From positions 203,145 through 267,144 of the forward strand of contig JBBATH010000003.1 in the NCBI GenBank assembly GCA_040398845.1: a stretch of DNA of 64,000 nt, in the 5' to 3' direction. Numbering within the stretch: the stretch's first letter is position 1; each line of letters opens with the position of its first letter. The DNA comes from WLND01 sp040398845. GTDB taxonomy: Bacteria; Actinomycetota; Actinomycetes; S36-B12. Shown piece after piece: positions 26,524 through 34,140 of the stretch. The translations under genes and the position numbers were made by a program. Under the pieces are notes generated by a model, which was not told the origin of the DNA, searched no databases, and worked only from the letters and a program-made list of their open reading frames with translations.

Positions 26524-28124
26524 ATCAAACGCCGAACTGGCGGGGCAGCCGACGGGTGTTGCTCACTGGCGGCGTCGTCCTGTGCGCCGGCACGCCGGCC
26601 GCCCAGGATTTGATCGACCCTGACACACCCCCCTTGCCCACGGCGATGTTCATCAATGGGCACGAAATCGCCTGGATTGGATCTGACGTAGACGCCCAGC
26701 GGTACCTTGCTGATGCCGACGAGCATGTTCCACTTGGCGGGGCAGTCGTCACTCCCGGCTTCGTCGATGCCCACGTGCACGCGACGAGCACCGGGCTCAC
26801 GCTCGCCGGCCTTGATCTCACCCGGACGAATTCGCTCATCGAGGCACTCGCCCTCGTCGAAGTCGCGGCGCGTTCTGCGCGGGGGGCACCACTCCTCGGG
26901 CATGGATGGGATGAGACCCGGTGGCCAGAAGGCCGTCCGCCGACGAGCACTGAAGTGGATCGAGCGAGCTATGGCAGCCTCATCTACCTTTCGCGAATCG
27001 ACGTTCACTCGGCCGTCGTCTCAAGTGCCCTCATCGCCGAAGTGCCTGCAGCGCGTGAACTTGACGGGTTCGGTGCCGACGGGGTGATGTCCCGCGCGGC
27101 TCATCATGCCTACCGCGAGGTCGCGCTACGGCTCATCGGAAACGCCCAGCAGGAGCAGGCGCACCGACTCACCCGCAATCGGGCTGCGAGTCTCGGCATC
27201 GTCTCACTCCATGAGATGGCCGGACCGGCAATCTCAAGCGCCCAGGATCTGCGCTCCCTCCTGAAAATGAGCGAGGAGGAGCCTGGGCCCCTGGTGTACG
27301 GCTACTGGGGGGAGCTCGCAGAATCAGGGGGCGTCGAGCAGGCAATGGAAATCGGGGCAGTCGGCGCCGCAGGCGACCTGTTTATCGACGGCGCCATCGG
27401 ATCGCGAACGGCCTGCCTGCGCCACGCCTACCTCGACTCCCAGGATTCATCCGGCGCCCAATACCTCACCGAGGAGCAGGTTCGCGATCACGTGGCAGCC
27501 TGCATCGGCGCCGGCATCCAGTCGGGCTTCCATGTCATCGGGGATCGCGCGACCGACGTCATTTTGGCCGCGATGACGGCAGCTGCGGCCATGCTTGGAG
27601 TCGATGTGCTCCGCCTCGGCAGGCATCGACTTGAACACGCCGAGATGCTCGACAGCGCTCACATCGCGGAGATGTATCGTCTGGGGATGACAGCAAGCGT
27701 CCAGCCGATGTTTGATGGGCTGTGGGGATCTGAAGGCGGAATGTATGAGCAACGGCTCGGCACCACGCGGTCACAGAGCATGAACAGGTTCGCGGATCTC
27801 CAGACTGCCGGGGTGCTGACCGCCTTCGGATCCGACAGTCCGGTAACCGACCTCGGCCCCTGGCAGGCCGTTCATGCGGCGGTTCACCACCACCAGCCCG
27901 GCCAACAATTGAGCGAGCAGGCGGCGTTCGCAGCCCATTCATTAGCGGGATGGCGGGCGGTCGGCGACGAGCGTTCGGGAACTCTCGCGCCCGGTGCACC
28001 CGCTCACTACGTAATCTGGGACATTCCGGCCGAACTCACCGGGACAGCACCCCTCCCGCGGGCCCTACGTACGGTGGTCGCGGGTGCCTGCGTGCACGAC
28101 ACGCAGGAGGTGGGTGGCAGATGA
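26520..28124 (+). CDS. Amidohydrolase family protein, YtcJ-like
   Basis: 534 residues of the amidohydrolase-3 family. The metal-binding HxH is in VTPGFVDAHVHATSTGLTLA. Later motifs are GAIGSRTACLRHAYLDS, GFHVIGDRATD (His), RHRLEHAEML (His) and AFGSDSPVTDLGPWQAVHAA (Asp). Hydrolyses an amide, imide or ring C-N bond, but the substrate is unknown. No signal peptide. The GTG at 26520 overlaps the peptidase stop and the gene ends in an ATGA overlap with lnt. Peptidase, amidohydrolase, lnt and the mannosyltransferase form one coupled string. Confidence 0.87.
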   Translation: MNQTPNWRGSRRVLLTGGVVLCAGTPAAQDLIDPDTPPLPTAMFINGHEIAWIGSDVDAQRYLADADEHVPLGGAVVTPGFVDAHVHATSTGLTLAGLDLTRTNSLIEALALVEVAARSARGAPLLGHGWDETRWPEGRPPTSTEVDRASYGSLIYLSRIDVHSAVVSSALIAEVPAARELDGFGADGVMSRAAHHAYREVALRLIGNAQQEQAHRLTRNRAASLGIVSLHEMAGPAISSAQDLRSLLKMSEEEPGPLVYGYWGELAESGGVEQAMEIGAVGAAGDLFIDGAIGSRTACLRHAYLDSQDSSGAQYLTEEQVRDHVAACIGAGIQSGFHVIGDRATDVILAAMTAAAAMLGVDVLRLGRHRLEHAEMLDSAHIAEMYRLGMTASVQPMFDGLWGSEGGMYEQRLGTTRSQSMNRFADLQTAGVLTAFGSDSPVTDLGPWQAVHAAVHHHQPGQQLSEQAAFAAHSLAGWRAVGDERSGTLAPGAPAHYVIWDIPAELTGTAPLPRALRTVVAGACVHDTQEVGGR

Positions 28125-29671
28125 CTGGTCCGCTCGTCTCCGCTCGCATCAGCGTCCTGCTCGCCGTCGTTGCGGGCGTGATCATGTGGCTCGCATTCCC
28201 TCCGGTGTCGTTCGGTCCCTATGCCGCAGTCGCCGTCGCACTCCTCGTCACGGCCCAGTACCGGGCACCGGTGAGGCGTGCATTCCTGACGGGGTTGATC
28301 GCCGGGATGACCTTCTTCGGCCTCCTCATCTCATGGATGCAGGTGATCGGGATCGACGCTTGGCTGCTCCTCGCGGGCTACTGCGCCGGGTGGATCACCC
28401 TTCTCGGCGTCGGCACGGCCCTCGTCACGCGGTTGCCAGGCTGGCCAGTCTGGGTCGCCTGCCTATGGGTTCTGCAGGAATCGCTCCGCGGGGCGATCCC
28501 CTTTGGTGGCTTCCCCTGGGGCCGGCTCGCCTTCGCTCAGCCCGACACCTCATTCGGCAAGATTGCCGTATTGCTCGGCCAGGCCGGAGTGACGTTTGCC
28601 CTAGCCCTGGCCGGGTGCGCCGTGGTGGCAGCCGTCATCGCCTTTCGGACTCGACACCGCCCGAGATTTGTCCTCTGGTCAGTAGTCGCGGCGGTGGTCG
28701 CAGTCATGCCCGGACTCATCCCCCTGGCCCTTGAGGGCGACACCGTCGGCGGATCCTCCACGGCCGTCGTAGCCGTCGTACAGGGTGGCACCCCCCAGAC
28801 GGGCATGGGAGCCATGGACGTCCGACGGGCCGTCCTTGACAACCATGTGCGCGAGACCATGGCCCTCGGTCGAGAGATCGAACAGGGCACCGTCGAGCAA
28901 CCCGACTTCGTCCTGTGGCCCGAGAACAGCGCCGACATTGATCCCTACGTCAACCTCGAAGCGGCAGCGACGATTTCCGCTGCGGCAACAGCGGTCGGTG
29001 CACCGATCATTGTTGGAGCGGTCGTCGAAGTACCTGGTAACCCCGACGGGGTCTGGAACCTCGGGATCGTCTGGGATCCGCTCACTGGACCGGGGGAGCG
29101 CTACGTGAAAACTCACCCCGTTCCGTTCGGCGAGTACATCCCGTTTCGCACCCAGCTGGAGGGACTGACCGACCGCCTCGATCGAATTCCCCGAGACTTC
29201 ATCCCCGGAGATGTCCCCGGTCTTCTTGATGTCGGCGGCATCGTCATCGGAGACGTCATCTGCTTCGAGGTCGCCTACGACAATGTCATCGCCGGGATCA
29301 TCGGCGGTGGGGCGAGGATCATCACCGTCCAGACGAACAACGCAACCTACGCCGGAACTGCCCAACCGATGCAGCAACTCTTCATTGAACGAATGCGAGC
29401 CATCGAGACTGGCCGAACGGTCGCAGTCGCTGCCACGAGCGGGATCTCGGCAATCCTGCGGCCCAACGGGTCTGACATGAGCCAAATGGGTGAGGGCGAG
29501 GCCGGCTTTGCTGTGCAAACGGTGGCGCTTCGCGGGCAGCCGACACTGGCCTCACGGCTGGGCGGCCTGCCCAGCGCCATCGCCTCAATACTGGCAGTCG
29601 CGGCAATCATTGCCGGTGGTGCGGCGGTCGTACGGGAACGAAAGACGCGACGAATTAGACTGCCAGAGTGA
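28121..29671 (+). CDS. lnt: Apolipoprotein N-acyltransferase
   Basis: Adds the third acyl chain to the N-terminal Cys of lipoproteins at the outer face of the membrane. 516 residues: six to seven N-terminal membrane helices, a nitrilase-like domain from about 200, and a final C-terminal helix. The catalytic triad is visible as Glu in LWPENSADIDPY, Lys in VKTHPVPFGEYIPF and Cys in GDVICFEVAYD. Start ATG 28121 overlaps the amidohydrolase stop. In M. tuberculosis Lnt is fused to the following mannosyltransferase. Here the two are separate genes overlapping by 4 nt. Confidence 0.94.
   Translation: MTGPLVSARISVLLAVVAGVIMWLAFPPVSFGPYAAVAVALLVTAQYRAPVRRAFLTGLIAGMTFFGLLISWMQVIGIDAWLLLAGYCAGWITLLGVGTALVTRLPGWPVWVACLWVLQESLRGAIPFGGFPWGRLAFAQPDTSFGKIAVLLGQAGVTFALALAGCAVVAAVIAFRTRHRPRFVLWSVVAAVVAVMPGLIPLALEGDTVGGSSTAVVAVVQGGTPQTGMGAMDVRRAVLDNHVRETMALGREIEQGTVEQPDFVLWPENSADIDPYVNLEAAATISAAATAVGAPIIVGAVVEVPGNPDGVWNLGIVWDPLTGPGERYVKTHPVPFGEYIPFRTQLEGLTDRLDRIPRDFIPGDVPGLLDVGGIVIGDVICFEVAYDNVIAGIIGGGARIITVQTNNATYAGTAQPMQQLFIERMRAIETGRTVAVAATSGISAILRPNGSDMSQMGEGEAGFAVQTVALRGQPTLASRLGGLPSAIASILAVAAIIAGGAAVVRERKTRRIRLPE
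29656..29661 (+). promoter_or_regulatory. Leaderless-type -10 box for the mannosyltransferase gene
   Basis: TAGACT, inside the last codons of lnt, ends 6 nt before the GTG at 29668. It could drive separate expression of the mannosyltransferase. Confidence 0.4.
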
Positions 29672-30459
29672 ACTCGCGGATCGAAGCCTCCTTTACTGAT
29701 CTTGGACGCATCGTGGTCATCATCCCGACCTACAACGAGTTCCTGACCCTCCCTGCGATCGTGGCGCGCGTGAGGACCTCCGTCCCGCAGGCGCATGTGC
29801 TCGTCATCGATGACAACTCACCCGATGGCACCGGAGCGCTCGCCGATTCCATTGCGGCCAGTGACTCCAATGTCGAAGTCATGCATCGCAAGGGCAAGGA
29901 GGGCCTCGGAGCTGCCTACCTTGCGGGCTTTGCCAGCACGCTCGAGGCCGGGTACGACGTCATCGTCGAGATGGACGCCGACGGATCCCACCAGCCAGAG
30001 CAGTTGCCAGACCTCCTCTCCGCACTTCGAAATGCTGACCTCGTCCTCGGCTCACGGTGGGTGAGGGGAGGCGGCGTCGTCAACTGGCCGAAGAGCCGGG
30101 AGCTCCTCTCTCGCGGTGGCAATGCATACACTCGCACGATGCTGGGCGTCCCGCTCCGCGATGCGACCGGCGGCTATCGGGCGTTTCGCGCCACCGCACT
30201 TCGCGCGCTCGATCTCCAGGACGTCATCTCGCAGGGGTATTGCTTTCAGGTGGATCTCGCCTGGCGAGCTGTCCAGCGGGGTCTGCGCGTCGTAGAGGTC
30301 CCTATCACATTCGTTGAACGGACCGCTGGCACGAGCAAGATGAGCCAGCGCATCGTGGGCGAGGCACTGTGGCGGGTAACCTGCTGGGGCGTTGCTGACA
30401 AACTCGCGCGAATTCGTGGCAAGGCTGCCCGCAACGGTGCGGCCCCAAGGGTGACCTGA
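29668..30459 (+). CDS. Polyprenol monophosphomannose synthase
   Basis: Glycosyltransferase family 2 enzyme making polyprenyl-phosphate mannose from GDP-mannose. It is the sugar donor for protein O-mannosylation and lipoglycans. 263 residues. Motifs: VVIIPTYNE, VLVIDDNSPDGTG, the DxD-type VEMDADGSHQPEQLPDLL and LGSRWVRGGGVVNWP, then GYCFQVDLAWRAVQRG. No membrane helices, so it is soluble or peripheral on the cytoplasmic side. Equivalent to the C-terminal domain of M. tuberculosis Ppm1. Start GTG 29668 in GTGA overlap with lnt. Confidence 0.93.
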   Translation: MNSRIEASFTDLGRIVVIIPTYNEFLTLPAIVARVRTSVPQAHVLVIDDNSPDGTGALADSIAASDSNVEVMHRKGKEGLGAAYLAGFASTLEAGYDVIVEMDADGSHQPEQLPDLLSALRNADLVLGSRWVRGGGVVNWPKSRELLSRGGNAYTRTMLGVPLRDATGGYRAFRATALRALDLQDVISQGYCFQVDLAWRAVQRGLRVVEVPITFVERTAGTSKMSQRIVGEALWRVTCWGVADKLARIRGKAARNGAAPRVT

Positions 30460-30461
30460 CA

Positions 30462-30992
30462 GTGTCGATTCGTCGGCGGTTCGTCGTCTTTGGCTATCCG
30501 CTCCTCGAGATCCTGACGATCATCGGCGTGGCCAGCCTCATCGGGTGGGGCTGGACATTCCTGATTCTCATCGCCGGTATCCCGATCGGGTTCACCGTTA
30601 TGTCACGGGCCGGACGCTCCGCGTTCGCCAGCATGCGCGAGGCATCGCGCGACGGTCGTATCCCGGACGGTTCGGCCGGCACTCACGCACTGTCGTTCCT
30701 CGCCGGCGCACTCATCGCGGTACCCGGCCTGTGGAGTGACCTCGCCGGTCTCCTTCTCCTCCTGACACCCATACAGCGCCTCGTTCGCCGAAGATATGGT
30801 CCGCGGGTGACCGCCTTCACCTCATCTGCTGGTGGCCTGCGGCCGCCATCATTCGGCGCGTCCGATGTCATCAAGGGCACGGTCATCCACACCACGGACA
30901 CCGAGCCGAATCACCCAGAGCAGCCGAATCACCCTGGACACACCGAAGGCCCAGCGGGTGCCGGGCCATCGGGTGCGGTCGGGTCGGGCTAG
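30462..30992 (+). CDS. fxsA: FxsA family membrane protein
   Basis: 176 residues. Two N-terminal helices (YPLLEILTIIGVASLIGWGWTFL region) and a third around residues 80-100 (FLAGALIAVPGLWSDLAGLL) match the FxsA family (E. coli FxsA affects F-factor phage exclusion). The mature function is unknown. The C-terminal 60 residues are polar and rich in Pro, His and Gly. GTG start 2 nt after the mannosyltransferase stop. Same gene order in M. tuberculosis (ppm1, fxsA, rbpA region). Its 3' end overlaps convergent rbpA by 4 nt. Confidence 0.85.
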   Translation: MSIRRRFVVFGYPLLEILTIIGVASLIGWGWTFLILIAGIPIGFTVMSRAGRSAFASMREASRDGRIPDGSAGTHALSFLAGALIAVPGLWSDLAGLLLLLTPIQRLVRRRYGPRVTAFTSSAGGLRPPSFGASDVIKGTVIHTTDTEPNHPEQPNHPGHTEGPAGAGPSGAVGSG

Positions 30993-31354
30993 GCGCTTTT
31001 TCGCTGCTCGCGGTCATGTTCGTGCAACAGGGCTATCCGCTCCTTGAGGAGTAGTTCGAGATCCGCGATCGTGCGCCGCTCAAGCAGCATGTCCCAGTGG
31101 CTGCGAACGTGCCGCTCGGGTCGGTCATCGGGGACAGCAAGAGTCGCGACCCTGGTGACGACCTCGGCCTCCTGCCCGCACCGGCAGGACCAGGTGAGCG
31201 GGATGTCCTCCGCCTCGACAGAGAACGGGATGACGGTGTGATGCCCCTGCGGGCAGTCGTACCGCACCATCTGTCGTTCGGCGAATGAAATGTGAGTATC
31301 GTTTTCGTAACTCACGGACCCGAGTCGGCTTCCGCGCATCGTGGTTTGCATCAT
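30989..31354 (-). CDS. rbpA: RNA polymerase-binding protein RbpA
   Basis: 121 residues, actinobacteria-specific general transcription factor that binds the primary sigma factor and stabilises the open complex. Visible are MRGSRLGSVSYENDTHISFA, the zinc-binding core (YDCPQGHHTVIPFS and WSCRCGQEA, four Cys/His ligands), the basic linker and the sigma-interacting helix HWDMLLERRTIADLELLLKE. The ATG at 31354 is chosen because GGGAG lies 7 nt upstream. TTG 31357 and ATG 31351 are in frame. Divergent from nothing close: 193 nt separate it from the next gene. Confidence 0.95.
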   Translation of the reverse strand: MMQTTMRGSRLGSVSYENDTHISFAERQMVRYDCPQGHHTVIPFSVEAEDIPLTWSCRCGQEAEVVTRVATLAVPDDRPERHVRSHWDMLLERRTIADLELLLKERIALLHEHDREQRKSA

Positions 31355-31357
31355 CAA

Positions 31358-31547
31358 CGTGCTCCCTTCGTTGGCCTAGTGTTGCCGCGTGTGTCGCGTT
31401 GCCTCGATAACCGAGTTTTCGCGGTAACTAAGCCTTTGACGCGGCGGTTCGCACGCTGGTTCCCTCATTCGGGGTCGCGGAGGAATCTTTACCTTCCTCG
31501 AACATTTCGACGCTGAAACATTCCTGAGGCTGCCGGATCCGCAGAAG
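31358..31547. other. Intergenic region upstream of rbpA
   Basis: 190 nt without a supported gene. It should hold the rbpA promoter. CACTAGGCC about 20 nt before the rbpA start is the best -10 candidate, but I see no convincing -35. Confidence 0.4.
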
Positions 31548-32352
31548 CTAGAAGATTTCGAACGATCGCTTGGCGAGGCCGTAGGAATACCCGTCAATCG
31601 TTTCCTTCGGTGTCGGTCCGAGGGGTGACGCGGCGCCCAAGGCAACGAATATCGGGGTGAAATGCTCGGCGCTGGGATGGGCATAAGGCATGCCGGGAGC
31701 GGCCTTGCGAAAGTTGGACAGTTCGTCGAGGTCGCCGCGACGAACCCCGTCTGTCGCCCATAGGTCGAAATTGACGCTCCAACCGGGTGGCGCAGCTGCG
31801 GGGCTCCAATCGCGAAGATACGGGAGCCCGTGGGTCAGGAACCCCGATCCGATGACAAGGACACCGAGTTCACGCAAGACCCGCAACCGACCTCCAAGCG
31901 CGATCAGCCGGGACGGATCATCGGTTGGCAGTGACATCTGGACGACCGGGATATCCGCGGACGGGTACATCACTCGCAATGGCACCCACGCACCGTGGTC
32001 GAGCCCCCGTCGACGGGTGCTGGTGGACAGGTTTATTGTCGGGCATGACGGAACGGATGAGATTCGCGAGCGCTGACGCATCGGGCGTCGGGTACGTCAT
32101 GGCGGAGAACTTCGGGGCAAATCCTGGGAAGTCGTAGACGAGGGGAGTGGCGGCTGCTGTCGCAGACAGGCTGACCGGCGCCTGCTCCCAGTGGGCTGAC
32201 ACGATGAGGACGCCGGCGGGCTTCGGCAGCGCCGCTGCCCACGCAGACAATTCACCGCTCCAGCATTGATCGTCAAGGAGCGGTGGGGCCCCGTGGCCGA
32301 GAAAGAGCGCGGGAAGTGCCGGATCACCCGGGCGCCAGACTGCGGATTCCAT
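31548..32352 (-). pseudogene. Extradiol ring-cleavage dioxygenase (DODA/YgiD-like), frameshifted
   Basis: Two overlapping frames together make one LigB-type class III dioxygenase of about 267 residues. The first part (from 32352) has LFLGHGAPPLL and IVSAHWEQAPV. The second has RGLDHGAWVPLRVMYP, GSGFLTHGL and AHPSAEHFTP. All metal-ligand histidines are therefore present. The total span is 3n+1. Removing one G from the GGGGG run at 32004-32008 (minus strand) joins the frames as HPSTGLDHGAWVP. Cause may be sequencing error, phase variation or a recent mutation. The ATG at 32352 is supported by a promoter 6 nt upstream. Confidence 0.8.
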
Positions 32353-32358
32353 CAACCA

Positions 32359-32387
32359 AGTATGTCGAAATATAGTTGAACAATCAA
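32359..32387 (-). promoter_or_regulatory. Promoter of the dioxygenase gene with an overlapping inverted repeat
   Basis: On the minus strand TTGATT (32387-32382), a 17-nt spacer, and CATACT (32364-32359) end 6 nt before the ATG at 32352. The inverted repeat TTGA-ACAA-TCAA (32376-32387) covers the -35. MarR-family repressors often bind TTGA/TCAA palindromes and often control dioxygenases, so this is a candidate operator. No regulator gene is adjacent. Confidence 0.5.
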
Positions 32388-32434
32388 ATAAATGAACACG
32401 CTCGTCATACTGTGGGGGAGTCGTCGCAGTTTTG

Positions 32435-32698
32435 TCAGCGCACGAGAAGAGCCACTACCACGATAGCGACCGCGACGATCACGCCGATGAGGATCCACGG
32501 GGTCGACCGACGTAACCTTCGGTAGCCGGGTTTCCCGGTGCCGTCGGCGATCTCGCCTGCAGCGGCAAGGCGATCATTTCCGCGCGCGATCCGAGAGGCT
32601 TTTGCGATGCGTTCGTCGGCCGCAGCCTCCCTTGGGCCGCCGGCGATGAAACTCTCATCGAGAACAATGTCATCAAATGGATCAGGGCTGGTGGTCAT
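32435..32698 (-). CDS. Small membrane protein, function unknown
   Basis: 87 residues. An acidic N-terminal half (DPFDDIVLDESF) and a charged middle are followed by one C-terminal membrane helix (WILIGVIVAVAIVVVALLVR), which predicts a tail-anchored protein with its bulk in the cytoplasm. I do not recognise the family. The start overlaps the stop of the GNAT gene by 4 nt (ATGA), so it is coupled to it. Confidence 0.65.
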   Translation of the reverse strand: MTTSPDPFDDIVLDESFIAGGPREAAADERIAKASRIARGNDRLAAAGEIADGTGKPGYRRLRRSTPWILIGVIVAVAIVVVALLVR

Positions 32699-33645
32699 GA
32701 CGCTCCCTTGACACTTCGCTCGGTAAACATCCGATGACGATACATGTGGTGCTTCCTGAATCCGAGCCTGCCGTACAGTGCGAGAGCCTCAGCGTTATCG
32801 GCGCTCACCGAGACTGCCAGTCGGTCGACACCCGAGTCCCGCGCGCTCCCTCCTAGTGCCTGCACAACCGCAGTGCCGACACCATATCGACGGTGCCTTT
32901 CGCCCACGAACACCTCACTGATGACGCCCCAGTTGTCAGCGATGGCGACGCGGCCGGCGCCGACTGCCTGCCCTTCGACCCAGACCGAGGCATAGTCGGC
33001 CGGGTATCGCCGCATGCTGCTGACCGACTCGTCGGGTCCTCGGACTGATCGCCAGTTCCCGGACGGCTCGTCCTCGTGTCGAATCAACAGCTCGGCGTCG
33101 GGATGCACCAAGGCGTGGGTGTCATGAACAAGCACGTAGCTATCGACGATTGCCGCCCAACCGAGTGAATTGAGGAGTTGGTCGAGGCCCTCGCCGGTTG
33201 GGAGTGGCACCCGAACAGCCGGGATGATGCCCTGCGCCCGGGAGAACTCGATCACGTGCGCGATCGCATCATCGACGGTACCCAGGGGCTTTCCGAGCGG
33301 CACGGCCGAGTTCGCCCGCTGCGTGATGCCCATGGATGCACGCAGCAGCCACTCGCCGTGCCGCACTGTCACATCAGCGGGGCAAGTATCCGCCATCGCG
33401 GTCTCAAGTTCCTGAACCCGAACCCTCAACGGTGAGCCGGTTCCAGCCGGGGCGGCATGCTTGGGAATGACGCGCCAATGAGTGACGCGCGCAATCGCAA
33501 ACGACATGACCGTGCCATCTCGTTTCTCGATGCGGTCGCCGTCAAGCAGTGTCCCGACAATGTCCCGTGTGTGACCTGTGTCGTCGAGTAGACGCACGGT
33601 TACCCGCAGCCCCACGCATCTTCTCAATTCGCCGATAATGTTCAT
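32695..33645 (-). CDS. GNAT acetyltransferase with N-terminal SH3-like domain (CG3035/Rv0428c type)
   Basis: 316 residues. The first 60 form a small beta domain (GLRVTVRLLDDTGHTRDIVG, ending in VTHWRVIP). The C-terminal 150 form a GNAT fold with acetyl-CoA motif ERHRRYGVGTAVVQALGGSA and closing VSVSADNAEALALYGRLGFR. Similar actinobacterial proteins have been named N-acetylglutamate synthase of the CG3035 family. The substrate cannot be confirmed from sequence. Divergent from the PNKP-like gene with only 33 nt between starts. Confidence 0.75.
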   Translation of the reverse strand: MNIIGELRRCVGLRVTVRLLDDTGHTRDIVGTLLDGDRIEKRDGTVMSFAIARVTHWRVIPKHAAPAGTGSPLRVRVQELETAMADTCPADVTVRHGEWLLRASMGITQRANSAVPLGKPLGTVDDAIAHVIEFSRAQGIIPAVRVPLPTGEGLDQLLNSLGWAAIVDSYVLVHDTHALVHPDAELLIRHEDEPSGNWRSVRGPDESVSSMRRYPADYASVWVEGQAVGAGRVAIADNWGVISEVFVGERHRRYGVGTAVVQALGGSARDSGVDRLAVSVSADNAEALALYGRLGFRKHHMYRHRMFTERSVKGAS

Positions 33646-33678
33646 TATGTCAATTCACCGAGGTCTTATTGAGGGACT

Positions 33679-34140
33679 ATGGTCGCGGCCATGCCAATCG
33701 ACAAGAACAGGCAAACCGGCACGATAATCGTGTTCGACATCGATGGCGTCCTCTCTGACGGCCGACATCGCGAGCATTACCTGGAGTCGAGCCCAAAAGA
33801 CTGGGTGTCGTTCTTCGCGATGCTTACCGATGATGCCCCGATCACCTCGGGTATCGACCGACTGATGCAGATGCTCCCGCTGAAGCGATGCGTCCTGCTG
33901 TCCGGTCGTCCAGAGCACACGCGCGCCGCGACAACCGCGTGGCTTCACAACAGCGGTGTGTCGGATGTTCCGATCTACCTGCGCCGCAATCACGACTATC
34001 GTCCGGCATCGCTGTTCAAGCTGGAAGTACTTGCTGGCCTCGGAGGCCCGCAAGAAGTCGGTCTCGTCATTGATGACGACGAACAAGTCGTGGCGGCCCT
34101 CACCGCGGCTGGCTACCGGGTCGAGCACTTCACCGCCTAA
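33679..34140 (+). CDS. HAD phosphatase of the polynucleotide 3'-phosphatase type
   Basis: 153 residues. Motif I is IIVFDIDGVLSDGRHREHYL, motif II is LLSGRPEHTRAATTAWL, and motif IV is GLVIDDDEQVVAAL. The arrangement resembles the phosphatase half of T4 polynucleotide kinase (PNKP), without the kinase domain. It could act on nucleic-acid ends or on a small metabolite. ATG 33679 or 33691 may be the start. Its stop overlaps the stop of the convergent sugar-kinase gene by 4 nt. Confidence 0.75.
   Translation: MVAAMPIDKNRQTGTIIVFDIDGVLSDGRHREHYLESSPKDWVSFFAMLTDDAPITSGIDRLMQMLPLKRCVLLSGRPEHTRAATTAWLHNSGVSDVPIYLRRNHDYRPASLFKLEVLAGLGGPQEVGLVIDDDEQVVAALTAAGYRVEHFTA

Noticed and set aside
33637..33652. 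ATAATG/CATTAT dyad over the GNAT start
   Set aside because: Consists mostly of the start codon context and AT-rich sequence. Too short and imperfect to claim as an operator.
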